NCBI GenBank assembly: GCA_038521825.1
Contig: JBCBKL010000033.1
Coordinates: 1 to 34,317 of the forward strand
Direction of reading: 5' to 3'
Length of the DNA stretch: 34,317 nt
Origin: JBCBKL01 sp038521825
Lineage (GTDB): Bacteria > Pseudomonadota > Alphaproteobacteria > Rhodobacterales > Rhodobacteraceae
Shown here: in pieces, positions 1-8,243 of the stretch
How the letters are laid out: every line of letters begins with the position of its first letter
How positions within the stretch are numbered: the first letter of the stretch is position 1
Notes under the pieces: generated by a model
The model's database searches: none
The model's input: the letters and a program-made list of their open reading frames with translations, nothing else
Told to the model about the DNA's origin: nothing
Position numbers and translations under genes: made by a program

Positions 1-1
1 G

Positions 2-364
2 GCGTTCCTCAACGGGGCGCAGTTGCAGGGGGCGGGCCTCGGCAGGGCGCAGTTGCAGGGGGCGAACCTCGTCGGGGCGGAATTCGACGAGGCAACTTCC
101 CTCAAAGACGCTACTCTTCGAGGTGCGTCTTTGAGGGAAGTTGATTGTACCAGCCTACCAGAATTCACCCGCCATCTCGACGACATCTTCGCGGATGCCA
201 GCGTCACCCCACCCGGCGGCGCGCGGCCCGGCGATGATGGCTGGCCCAAACACTGGGCAACAGAAGTCCTGGGGGCCGATTTCTACAGCGCCTGGCGCGC
301 CTGGCAGCGCTCCATCGGCTTTGACCCCGACGACCCCGCAACCGGGGACAAACCCCAACCCTGA
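2..364 (+). CDS. Pentapeptide-repeat protein, C-terminal part (5' end outside window)
   Basis: The frame is open from base 2 and ends at TGA 362-364, so only the last 120 residues are present and the true start lies upstream. The first 50 or so residues follow the pentapeptide pattern A(N/D)LxG (for example AQLQG, ANLVG, ATLRG, ASLRE), which builds a right-handed quadrilateral beta-helix. The remaining 70 residues are not repetitive and contain WPKHWATEVLG and FYSAWRAWQRSIGF, a Trp-rich tail that I do not recognise. Pentapeptide proteins have varied roles, including DNA mimicry and membrane or scaffold functions; nothing here decides which. The coding sequence holds a 30-nt tandem repeat and a perfect 19-bp inverted repeat, both described separately. 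Confidence 0.75.
   Translation, partial: AFLNGAQLQGAGLGRAQLQGANLVGAEFDEATSLKDATLRGASLREVDCTSLPEFTRHLDDIFADASVTPPGGARPGDDGWPKHWATEVLGADFYSAWRAWQRSIGFDPDDPATGDKPQP
16..64 (+). repeat. 30-nt tandem repeat inside pentapeptide-repeat gene
   Basis: The 19-nt string GGCGCAGTTGCAGGGGGCG occurs at 16-34 and again at 46-64, a period of 30 nt, which is ten residues or two pentapeptides. Near-perfect identity at DNA level suggests recent duplication. More copies may lie upstream of the window. Confidence 0.7.
93..143. repeat. Perfect 19-bp inverted repeat with 13-nt spacer, inside coding sequence
   Basis: Left arm 93-111 (CAACTTCCCTCAAAGACGC) is the exact reverse complement of right arm 125-143. The spacer 112-124 can add a short CTC/GAG pairing. 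The arms lie inside the open reading frame of the pentapeptide-repeat protein and encode parts of successive repeats without breaking the frame. As RNA the element would form a very stable hairpin near the 3' third of the message. There is no T-run after it, so it does not look like a standard terminator. Confidence 0.9.
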
Positions 365-733
365 TCCCCGCCCTCTTCACTGTTCCGGAAATACTCAAAT
401 CCACCGGCCGCCACAAAACCCGCCGCGCCGGATTGATCCGCGGCATATCGACCCGGATTAACCATATATATTAAGCACTTGGTAAGGCTTGGGGCAAAAT
501 GTACGGTTTCACTGCCAAAACTTGCATTTCCACTCCAACGGCTCAAATGCGGGCCTCCGAGCCCGAGACAAAACGTACGATTTTTGGCCCCAAACGTACA
601 AAATGGCCTGCATGGGCACCGGCAGCCCCGATTCCCATGCCCCTCAGCGCCCCGTTAACGCGCCGCGCGCCACCTAGCCCTCCGTCCCGCGCCGCACTAT
701 ACACCGCGCACGCGAATCCATCGGAGAAGACCC
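365..733. other. Non-coding region upstream of serS
   Basis: 369 nt without a convincing gene. The left part has a short palindromic stretch around 424-441 (a CGGAT/ATCCG core) but no T-run, so termination of the pentapeptide gene there is doubtful. The right half holds three GTAC-centred motifs listed separately. A Shine-Dalgarno GGAGA sits at 723-727, six bases before the serS ATG. No clear -35/-10 pair was recognised. Confidence 0.6.
496..604. promoter_or_regulatory. Three GTAC-centred pseudo-palindromic motifs (possible operator cluster)
   Basis: AAAATGTACGGTTT lies at 496-509, AAAACGTACGATTTT at 570-584 and CAAACGTACAAAAT at 591-604. All three share an A-run, a GTAC core and, in the first two, a T-run, so each resembles an inverted repeat centred on GTAC. 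The second and third cores are 21 bp apart, about two helical turns, and would lie on the same DNA face. I do not recognise the regulator. The cluster is 130-240 bp upstream of serS, the nearest downstream gene. Confidence 0.5.
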
Positions 734-2026
734 ATGCATGACATCCGCGCCATCCGGGACAACCCGGACGCCTTCGACGCCGCCCTTGCCCGCCGTGGGG
801 ATGCGCCGATGTCATCGGATATTCTGGCACTGGACGAAGCGCGCCGGGCCAAGATCCTCGCCGCCGAAACCGCGCAGGCCGAACAGAACAAGGCCTCGAA
901 AGAAGTCGGCGCCGCCAAGGCCAAAGGCGACGAGGATGGGTTCCAGCGGCTGCGCGCACTGGTCGCCGAAAAGAAAAACGAAATCAGTATGATGCAGGAG
1001 GCTGCTAAGGCGCTTGATGCTCAGCTGACCGACATGCTGGCCCGCATTGCAAACCTGCCCTACGACGACGTGCCCGACGGTGCGGACGAAGACGACAACG
1101 TCGAGGTGAACCGCTGGGGCAACCCGCGCAACTTCGATTTCGACCCCAAAGAGCATTTCGAGATCGCGGGCGTCATCCCCGGCATGGATTTCGAAACCGC
1201 CGCCAAGACTTCCGGCAGCCGCTTTGTGATCCTGCGCGGAGCCGTCGCCCGTATCCACCGCGCGCTCGCGCAATTCATGCTCGACATCCACATCACCGAA
1301 AACGGCCTGACCGAAACGCAGACCCCCGTCCTCGTCCGGGATGACGCCATGTATGGTACTGATAAACTTCCAAAATTTGGGGATGACAGCTATCAGACCA
1401 CGACCGGTGACTGGCTGATCCCGACCTCCGAAGTTACCCTGACCTATTCCGTGGCAGGCGAAGTTCTGGACGAAGCCGCCCTGCCCATCCGCATGACCGC
1501 CCACACCCTCTGCTTCCGGTCCGAAGCCGGCAGCGCGGGCCGCGACACAGCCGGCATGCTGCGCCAGCACCAGTTCGAAAAGGTCGAGATGGTGTCGATC
1601 ACCCATCCCGATACGTCCGACGATGAACAAAAGCGGATGCTGCGCTGTGCCGAGGACATCCTCGAACGGCTTGAAATCCCTTACAGAACCGTCGTGCTGT
1701 GTACCGGCGACATGGGCTTTGGCGCGCGCCGGACCTACGATATCGAGGCGTGGCTTCCCGGCCAGAACGCCTATCGAGAAATCAGCTCAGTCTCGACAAC
1801 GGGCGATTTCCAGGCGCGCCGGATGAATGCGCGCTTCAAACCCGCCGACGGGGGCAAGCCGCAATTCGTTCACACGCTCAACGGATCAGGGCTGGCCGTG
1901 GGTCGCTGCCTGATCGCAGTGCTGGAAAACGGGCAGCAAGAGGATGGATCAGTGCGCGTGCCCGACGGACTTGCCCCCTACCTTAGCGGCAAGACGACAC
2001 TCGGCGCCGACGGTACGCTTACCTAG
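734..2026 (+). CDS. serS: Serine--tRNA ligase (seryl-tRNA synthetase)
   Basis: A 430-residue class II aminoacyl-tRNA synthetase that charges tRNA-Ser (and tRNA-Sec where present) with serine in the cytoplasm; the length is normal for the family. Residues 1-110 form the N-terminal coiled-coil arm that grips the long variable arm of the tRNA. The catalytic core shows motif 2 around GSAGRDTAGMLRQHQFEK and motif 3 in GSGLAVGRCLIAVLEN, followed by the typical ending QEDGSVRVPDGLAPYL. The ATG at 734 is preceded by GGAGA with six-base spacing. The stop codon lies inside the 3' end of the convergent DUF2235 gene (8-nt overlap). Confidence 0.97.
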   Translation: MHDIRAIRDNPDAFDAALARRGDAPMSSDILALDEARRAKILAAETAQAEQNKASKEVGAAKAKGDEDGFQRLRALVAEKKNEISMMQEAAKALDAQLTDMLARIANLPYDDVPDGADEDDNVEVNRWGNPRNFDFDPKEHFEIAGVIPGMDFETAAKTSGSRFVILRGAVARIHRALAQFMLDIHITENGLTETQTPVLVRDDAMYGTDKLPKFGDDSYQTTTGDWLIPTSEVTLTYSVAGEVLDEAALPIRMTAHTLCFRSEAGSAGRDTAGMLRQHQFEKVEMVSITHPDTSDDEQKRMLRCAEDILERLEIPYRTVVLCTGDMGFGARRTYDIEAWLPGQNAYREISSVSTTGDFQARRMNARFKPADGGKPQFVHTLNGSGLAVGRCLIAVLENGQQEDGSVRVPDGLAPYLSGKTTLGADGTLT

Positions 2027-3095
2027 CCGGAAACAGCCGGTGCAGGGCCGATGGGCGGTAATCAGGCTTTTGCATCACACGCTCACGGGCGGATGGATGC
2101 AGCTCCCAGTCATGATGTGGCCCGTCGCGCCAGCCCGACAACAGCCCGTTGGTCCGCTTGATCTCGCCGGCCTTCGGGTCGCCCGGAAAGCCCTGCAGGG
2201 CGGCGGTTGATTTCATCGTCAGCCGCCCCGCACCTTGCAGGATCCAGTCGAGGGGATAGTAGGAGATCTGCGGGATGGCTCCGCTGCCGCCAACATCCCC
2301 ATGATTGCCAGCAAACCAAACCTGCTGATAGGGGCGTAAGGGATCGTCACGGCCTGGGTTCAGGTCGTCGAGATTGTTCCAGAGCGCTGGCTTGAACAGG
2401 CGCCGCAGTTCATCGATGGCTACGGCGTGCCGCGCGCTCTTGACCAAGCTCGAAAGCTGCATGTCGTGGAACTTGTATTGGCTGTTCCAGAGTGCCGCGA
2501 CCGGGCCCAGCACCGCACGGGGAATGCCCCGCGCACCCACTGTATCCCACACACCCAAATAGGCCAGATTGACAACCTTCGATCCGTCATTCCGGCGTTC
2601 AACGTCCTTTTCTGAGGTTCCGAAGCGCGGCGAAATCCGCCTCCGTTCCTGCCAGATATGGTCGGCATCCGGATGATTGCGACGACCCCGCTTGCGATAG
2701 AGCTTGAAGGCCGCGTTAATCCCTTCAGGACTGGTATCTGTAACAATGCCGCATTTTCGGATCATCCCCGCGACCGATCGGGCCGTATAGGCACCTCGTG
2801 AAAAGCCAAAAAGATAGATCTCGTCGCCGTCTTGATAGACCTTGCAAATGAATTGATAGGCCTGTTTGACCTTGGCATCGAGACCCCAGCCGAACGCGCC
2901 GCCACCATATTTGTGCAGGAATTTCTGAAACTTCGTATCGAACCGCTCGTCCGTGCCTATCCCCGGGAAATAGGCGACAAGCTGACCCAGGCTGAAATCA
3001 TTCACCAGGCGTTCCGACAATTCATGAACGCTGGTGGGCTCCTTGATCTCCGGTGAATTCCAGGTTCCGTCACAAAAAACAGCAATGCGCGTCAT
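2019..3095 (-). CDS. DUF2235-domain alpha/beta hydrolase
   Basis: A 358-residue protein with the landmarks of DUF2235 (T6SS phospholipase Tle1-like family): N-terminal FCDGTWN, a nucleophile elbow GFSRGAYTAR (GxSxG) near residue 100, and WFAGNHGDVGGSG, which carries the catalytic His/Asp region. The family are serine hydrolases; some members are phospholipase effectors and others have unknown substrates. No signal peptide or membrane span is seen, and no type VI secretion genes are nearby, so an effector role is not supported here. The ATG at 3095 has an AAGGA Shine-Dalgarno. The 3' end overlaps serS tail to tail by 8 nt. Confidence 0.85.
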   Translation of the reverse strand: MTRIAVFCDGTWNSPEIKEPTSVHELSERLVNDFSLGQLVAYFPGIGTDERFDTKFQKFLHKYGGGAFGWGLDAKVKQAYQFICKVYQDGDEIYLFGFSRGAYTARSVAGMIRKCGIVTDTSPEGINAAFKLYRKRGRRNHPDADHIWQERRRISPRFGTSEKDVERRNDGSKVVNLAYLGVWDTVGARGIPRAVLGPVAALWNSQYKFHDMQLSSLVKSARHAVAIDELRRLFKPALWNNLDDLNPGRDDPLRPYQQVWFAGNHGDVGGSGAIPQISYYPLDWILQGAGRLTMKSTAALQGFPGDPKAGEIKRTNGLLSGWRDGPHHDWELHPSARERVMQKPDYRPSALHRLFPAR

Positions 3096-3173
3096 GGCTT
3101 AATCCTTCACGTTCAATAGTCGAAGGTTAACCAATGATTGCGTCTGCGCAAATGGAGGAATTCCCGCCCTGGT

Positions 3174-4613
3174 TCAGCTGCGGCGCCGCCCGTCGGTATG
3201 CTTGCGGAGCTTTGATGGCTGCGCCTTTTTGCGGCCCTTATAGGGGTTCGCATCGCTCTGGCCGCGCATGGTCAACCGGATCGGCGTGCCCGGCATATCA
3301 AAGTCGTCCCGTAACCCATTGATAAGATAGCGTGCATAGCTATCAGGCATCTTGTCGGGATGGCTGCACATCACGACAAACCCCGGCGGCCGCGTCTTGG
3401 CCTGTGTCATGTAACGCAGCTTGATCCGCTTGCCCTGCGGCGCGGGTGGCGGATGCGCCTCGATCATATCGCCGAGCCAACGGTTCAACGCTGCCGTTGG
3501 TACCCGGCGGTTCCAGACGTCGTGCGCCCGGATGATGGCCTCGTGCAAGCGATCCAGGCCGCGACCCGTCTTAGCAGAAACGGTCACCAGCGGCGCGCCC
3601 CGCAACTGCGGTAAAAGCCGGTCAAACGCTTCTTTAAGATCACGCAGCTTGGCCTGTTTTTCGTCTTCCAGATCCCACTTGTTGACTGCCACGACTACGG
3701 CACGGCCCTCACGCTCGGCCAGATCGGCAATACGCAGGTCCTGCTGTTCGAACGGGATTGCGGCATCCAGAAGGACGACGACAACCTCGGCGAATTTCAC
3801 GGCGCGCAATCCATCGGAAACGCTGAGTTTTTCCAGCTTTTCCTGCACCTTGGCCTTCTTGCGCATGCCGGCCGTGTCAAAGATGCGCATGGGCGTGCCA
3901 TCCCAATCGACCTGCAGGCTGATGGCGTCGCGAGTTATTCCGGCCTCTGGCCCGGTGAGCAATCGATCTTCGCCGATGATGCGGTTGATCAGCGTGGATT
4001 TGCCCGCATTCGGACGCCCGACAACGGCGACCTGCATGGGTTTCGACCTCGTTGGGCCTTCAATCTCGCCGTCCTCTACGTCGACATCGGTTTCGGCCTC
4101 GTGCGTACGGTCAGCGAACTGATCGGCCAGCGGCTGCAGCGCGGCATAAAGGTCGGTCAGGCCCTCTCCATGCTCCGCGCTCAGCCGGATCGGCTCGCCC
4201 AAGCCAAGGCTATAGGCTTCGATCAAGCCTGCATCCGCGGCCGAACCTTCTGCCTTGTTGGCGGCCAAAAGCACGCGATCGGCGCGTTTGCGCAGGATTT
4301 CGGCTAAGACTTCATCGGTCGGCGTGACCCCGGCCCGGGCATCGATCATGAAGAGGCACACATCGGCCATATCGACTGCGCGTTCTGTCAGGCGGCGCAT
4401 CCGGCCCTGAAGGCTTTGATCCGTGGCTTCTTCCAGCCCGGCGGTATCGATCACGGTGAACCGCAGATCAGCCAGCCGCGCCGCCCCCTCGCGCAAATCA
4501 CGTGTCACACCAGGCTGATCATCGACCAGGGCAAGGCGCTTGCCGACAAGGCGGTTGAACAACGTCGACTTGCCCACGTTGGGCCGACCGACGATGGCGA
4601 GCGTGAAAGTCAT
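3174..4613 (-). CDS. der: Ribosome biogenesis GTPase Der (EngA)
   Basis: A 479-residue tandem-GTPase protein needed for late 50S subunit assembly. GTPase domain 1 has G1 GRPNVGKST (residues 8-16), G3 DTAGLEE and a G4 written NKAE instead of NKxD. Domain 2 has G1 GRPNAGKST, G3 DTAGMRKKAKV and G4 NKWD. The C-terminal KH-like domain runs from about residue 375 (RYMTQAKTRPPGFV) to a basic tail rich in K and R. It is the last gene of the yfgM-like/bamB/der cluster, 46 nt after bamB, the order seen in many proteobacteria. No strong Shine-Dalgarno is visible, which fits translation from a shared message. Confidence 0.97.
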   Translation of the reverse strand: MTFTLAIVGRPNVGKSTLFNRLVGKRLALVDDQPGVTRDLREGAARLADLRFTVIDTAGLEEATDQSLQGRMRRLTERAVDMADVCLFMIDARAGVTPTDEVLAEILRKRADRVLLAANKAEGSAADAGLIEAYSLGLGEPIRLSAEHGEGLTDLYAALQPLADQFADRTHEAETDVDVEDGEIEGPTRSKPMQVAVVGRPNAGKSTLINRIIGEDRLLTGPEAGITRDAISLQVDWDGTPMRIFDTAGMRKKAKVQEKLEKLSVSDGLRAVKFAEVVVVLLDAAIPFEQQDLRIADLAEREGRAVVVAVNKWDLEDEKQAKLRDLKEAFDRLLPQLRGAPLVTVSAKTGRGLDRLHEAIIRAHDVWNRRVPTAALNRWLGDMIEAHPPPAPQGKRIKLRYMTQAKTRPPGFVVMCSHPDKMPDSYARYLINGLRDDFDMPGTPIRLTMRGQSDANPYKGRKKAQPSKLRKHTDGRRRS

Positions 4614-4659
4614 GGGTGCACCGTTAAGGATCAGAGAGGCCGCTTACCCCATCTTTACC

Positions 4660-6030
4660 TCAACGAAAAGCGTAGAGTTGCCCGTTCCGGCCAACGACAT
4701 AAAGTGTGCCGCCTGCGACCACTGGCGCTGTTGTCGCACCCGAGGGGATCTCGACGGTCGAAAGCAGATCGCCGTTTTGGGGATTATAGCTGCGCATCAC
4801 ACCGTCACCCGAGGCAATGATCAGCCGACCACCCGCAAGGATGGGGCCGTGATGGGCAAAGACCTCGGAGCGTCGGCGCGGCCGGTCCTTGACGAAATTG
4901 GGCAGGCGCACAGTCCAGATCCTTGTCCCGTCCGCAGCGTCAAGGCGCAGCAACTCGTTGCGGTCGCTGACCATAAAAACGCTGCCGGCCACGGGTAAGA
5001 CGGGATCAATGGCGCCATCGCCAACCGTCCAGATGCGCGTTCCGCTTGTAGCTTCGATGGCCACGGTCCGGCCGGCCTGGTTGCCAGCATAGATCACACC
5101 ATCGGCAGCGACCGGGGCTCCGGTCACATCGTCGAGCTTGCTGAGCGCCCGGCCCTGCCGCTCACCCAGAACCGACTGATCCCAGCGGCGCAATCCACCC
5201 CGCCGGAACACGGCTTGCAGTTCTCCGGATCCGAAAGCGAAAACCGCCAGGTCATCGACGACGACCGGTGCAGGCGCGCCAAGAACGTTCGAGATGGAAT
5301 CCGACCCACCGATTTGCCAGGCGATGCGCCCCGATTCCTTGTTGATCGCCCATGCTGTTGCATCACCGGCGACCAGATACACCAGATCGCCAAAGACCGT
5401 TGGACGGCCTGACCCGGTTGCATCAAGATCCTGCGTCCAGATCACGTTGCCCGTAGCTGCATCCATCGCCATAAGGCGGCCGTATCCTGTCGCGGCATAG
5501 ACCACGCCACCTTCAACCGAAATACCGCCGCCACTTGCTTCGCCAGCGCGTTCGAGCTCGGGGCGCAGATCCCGCGTCCACAAGGATTGGCCGCTGGTAG
5601 ATGTCGCCGTGACAAGAGAGGCGGCATCGAGCGTGTAGACCCGTCCATCAGCAACAACCGGATCGGCCGTGATGCGTTGCTTGCGGCTGTCGCCCGACCC
5701 AATCCGCGCAGACCAAGTCAACTGAGGATTTGAAGAAAGTGCGGGGTGCAGCGTGCGATATGCTGGTGTTCCGATCCCGTGTGTCCATTCGGCGTTGCTT
5801 TGCTGGGCGGGCAGCGCGATCGGCACGTCCAGATCCTCGCCGCTCGGCGTCTCGGGTACCAGCTGGCGGGTAATGTCGGATTGCAGAACAGCGTCGATAG
5901 GTTCGCGCTTGCCGGCGATCACGGCCTCACGGTCCGCGCAGCCTGCGAGCAAGGCAATGACAATCAAGCCGGCCAGGCCAAAGCGAAAAGACAGTTTTGC
6001 CGAATGGGGCGCGCCAGCGTTGGTGGTCAT
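4660..6030 (-). CDS. bamB: Outer membrane assembly factor BamB (PQQ-like beta-propeller lipoprotein)
   Basis: About 456 residues. The N-terminus has a lipoprotein signal, hydrophobic run GLAGLIVIALLAGC, with the lipobox LAGC providing the acylated cysteine. The rest consists of repeated PQQ-type blades with characteristic W motifs (VTATSTSGQSLWTRDL, AMDAATGNVIWTQDL, AIEATSGTRIWTVGD, RLDAADGTRIWTVRL), forming an eight-bladed propeller. In BamB this serves as the scaffold that binds BamA in the outer-membrane beta-barrel assembly machine. Two adjacent ATGs (6033 and 6030) compete; AGGA is three bases from the first and six from the second, so 6030 was chosen. A longer open frame to 6114 overlaps the upstream gene and is unlikely. 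Confidence 0.9.
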   Translation of the reverse strand: MTTNAGAPHSAKLSFRFGLAGLIVIALLAGCADREAVIAGKREPIDAVLQSDITRQLVPETPSGEDLDVPIALPAQQSNAEWTHGIGTPAYRTLHPALSSNPQLTWSARIGSGDSRKQRITADPVVADGRVYTLDAASLVTATSTSGQSLWTRDLRPELERAGEASGGGISVEGGVVYAATGYGRLMAMDAATGNVIWTQDLDATGSGRPTVFGDLVYLVAGDATAWAINKESGRIAWQIGGSDSISNVLGAPAPVVVDDLAVFAFGSGELQAVFRRGGLRRWDQSVLGERQGRALSKLDDVTGAPVAADGVIYAGNQAGRTVAIEATSGTRIWTVGDGAIDPVLPVAGSVFMVSDRNELLRLDAADGTRIWTVRLPNFVKDRPRRRSEVFAHHGPILAGGRLIIASGDGVMRSYNPQNGDLLSTVEIPSGATTAPVVAGGTLYVVGRNGQLYAFR

Positions 6031-6055
6031 CATCTGTCCTGCTTGTCTTTCGGCC

Positions 6056-6736
6056 CTATTCGTTCGCCGTATTGCCCGCAGCGTCGGGCACGGGCGATCC
6101 CCCGAGCGCAACAATCACCTGAAGCGCGCGTTGTTGCAAGTCCGGCGTCGCCTCGGCATCGCGGATCAGGGTCTGAAGACGGGAGAGTGCCGCATCTGCA
6201 TTGCCTTCTTCAATATCGAGCAGGGCCAGCTGTTCTTCCGCCAGTGCGCGGAACGCGATGCCCGGCTGCGCCAAAGCCTCAAAGCCCGAACGCCGCTCCT
6301 CGATCGTGCGCTGATCCTTGGATAGAAGCAGCGCCTTGAACGATGCCAGCTGGCGGTAAACAAGTGAAAGATCGGCAGAGTTTTCAACAGATTGAAGGCG
6401 CTGCACCGCTGCTTCGATGTTGCCGCCACCGGCTTCCTCGGCGGCGAGCAAGAACGCTTGAACGGCGCGCCCTTCTTCGCTGCCCGGCTCGACACCGACC
6501 AATGCCTGCGCGCGGGCTTCGGGGCCATCCGCCTCAAGCGCGGCGATCAGATCGTCCCCAAGCGCTTCTGCAGCCGCGCGATCCTGCGCGCCACGATACT
6601 CATAGAATGCAGCCCCGCCGACGATCAGGATAACGGCGGCGATCCCGATCCAGCCATACTTGCGCAAAGCCGCAAAAAGACGGTCGCGGCGCAGTTCGTC
6701 GTTCACCTCTTCGATAAAGCTTTCGGGGTTGCTCAT
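6056..6736 (-). CDS. YfgM-like tetratricopeptide membrane protein
   Basis: A 226-residue protein beginning MSNPESFIEEVNDELRRDR, then one membrane span (about residues 26-43, YGWIGIAAVILIVGGAAFY) and a periplasmic Ala/Glu-rich helical region with TPR-like helices. This is the architecture of E. coli YfgM, an ancillary SecYEG/chaperone-network protein. Position immediately upstream of bamB and der (25-nt gap to bamB) supports the call. The ATG at 6736 has an AGAGGTG Shine-Dalgarno; an in-frame start at 6790 would add 18 polar residues and is less likely. The Ala/Pro-rich C-terminus is poorly conserved in this family. Confidence 0.85.
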   Translation of the reverse strand: MSNPESFIEEVNDELRRDRLFAALRKYGWIGIAAVILIVGGAAFYEYRGAQDRAAAEALGDDLIAALEADGPEARAQALVGVEPGSEEGRAVQAFLLAAEEAGGGNIEAAVQRLQSVENSADLSLVYRQLASFKALLLSKDQRTIEERRSGFEALAQPGIAFRALAEEQLALLDIEEGNADAALSRLQTLIRDAEATPDLQQRALQVIVALGGSPVPDAAGNTANE

Positions 6737-6950
6737 TGTCACCTCTGCCAGATTTTTATGCTTCTTATCGTGCGGGTTCATCCAAGCCAAGGGCTCAGAC
6801 GTATCCTTTGGGCTGCGGGATTTCGCCGATCATTGCGTTTTCCCACGGAAAAAAATAATCTGAACTGGTTAGTTTAGCAAAGATGCGAGACTATATCGCG
6901 ATCATGTCCGGCGTTTGGCTGGCCCAATAACTACCACCTGGGGAACAGGC

Positions 6951-8243
6951 ATGAGAATACTACCGATAATCCTTGCAGTTGTCGTGGCGGCGGCGCTCTA
7001 CTTAGTGATCATCGACCGGGACGCGACGGTGGCGTACCTCGATGGTCTGCGCAGCGAAGAAACCGGCGAAACTCCGGTTCAGGGGGACGCAGAAACTGCT
7101 ACAGAAGCGGCTGACGAACCCGAAGCATTAATCCGGGTCGTCGTGCAGCGCTCGATCGCACGCGAGCTTGACAGCGCGGTGGTTTTGCGCGGCCAGACCG
7201 AAGCGATGCGTCAGGTCGATGTCCGGGCCGAGACGTCGGCCACCGTTATTTCGGATCCGCTGCGCAAGGGCAGGTTTGTCGAAGCTGGCCAACTGCTTTG
7301 CAAACTTGATCCGGGAACACGCCAATCAACGTTGGCCGAAACACGAGCGCGTTTGGTCGAAGCCCGCGCCAGCAGGATCGAAGCGGAAAGCCGCGTGCCC
7401 GAGGCGCAGGCTCGGCTTATCGAGGCACGCGCGATGCTGGCCGAAGCGCGGGTCAATCAAAACGCCGCATCGCGCCTGAGCGAAGGCGGCTTCGCCTCTG
7501 AGACGCGCGTGAAAAATGCAGAAGCCGCCGTTGCCTCGGCGGAAGCTTCGGTTGAGGCTGCCAAGTCGGGACTGTCGGCGGCAACTTCCGGCATCCAGTC
7601 CGCAGATGCGAGCATCGAATCCGCCGCGGCCACTATGGCAGCGGCTGAAAAGGAACTTGAACGACTGGAGATCCTGGCCCCGTTTGCAGGTCTGCTGGAG
7701 AGTGACACCGCCGAACTGGGCAGCCTGCTGCAGCCGGGATCGCTTTGCGCGACCATCCTGCAACTGGACCCGATCAAACTAGTGGCGTTTGTCCCCGAGA
7801 CTGAAGTGAACCGGATCGAGGTGGGGGCCATGACACGCGCTCGCCTGGCTGCGGGTGGTGATGACGTTGCAGGCCGCGTCACGTTCCTTAGCCGATCATC
7901 GGACCCGGAAACCCGCACCTTTCGTGTCGAAATCGCGGTTCCGAACGATGACCTGCGTCTGCGCGACGGGCAAACGGCGGAAATCGTCATCTCTGCCGAG
8001 GGAAAGCGCGCGCATTTGCTGCCGCCTTCAGCCCTCACGCTCAATGATGAGGGGGCGCTTGGCCTAAGGACCGTGGATGAAGACAGCGCGATTATCTTTC
8101 GACCGGTCTCGATCATTCGGGACACGACACAAGGGGTCTGGCTGAGCGGCCTACCCGAAGAAGTGGATGTCGTGGTTGTCGGGCAGGAATACGTGACCGA
8201 CGGCGTTCGCGTTGCCGCGACTTACAGGGAGCAGACCCAATGA
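6951..8243 (+). CDS. RND efflux periplasmic adaptor (membrane fusion protein)
   Basis: A 430-residue HlyD/AcrA-type adaptor. One N-terminal membrane anchor (ILPIILAVVVAAALYLVII) is followed by an acidic linker, a lipoyl half-motif near VRAETSATVISDPLRKGRFVEAGQLLCKLDPG, a long Ala/Glu/Arg helical hairpin (about residues 130-235), the second lipoyl half (ILAPFAGLLESDTAELGSLL) and beta-barrel and membrane-proximal domains. It should bridge the inner-membrane RND pump encoded next to an outer-membrane channel; no TolC-like gene is in the window. The ATG at 6951 is preceded by GGGAACAGG; the frame stays open upstream to a TTG at 6915. The stop overlaps the permease start (ATGA). Confidence 0.92.
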   Translation: MRILPIILAVVVAAALYLVIIDRDATVAYLDGLRSEETGETPVQGDAETATEAADEPEALIRVVVQRSIARELDSAVVLRGQTEAMRQVDVRAETSATVISDPLRKGRFVEAGQLLCKLDPGTRQSTLAETRARLVEARASRIEAESRVPEAQARLIEARAMLAEARVNQNAASRLSEGGFASETRVKNAEAAVASAEASVEAAKSGLSAATSGIQSADASIESAAATMAAAEKELERLEILAPFAGLLESDTAELGSLLQPGSLCATILQLDPIKLVAFVPETEVNRIEVGAMTRARLAAGGDDVAGRVTFLSRSSDPETRTFRVEIAVPNDDLRLRDGQTAEIVISAEGKRAHLLPPSALTLNDEGALGLRTVDEDSAIIFRPVSIIRDTTQGVWLSGLPEEVDVVVVGQEYVTDGVRVAATYREQTQ

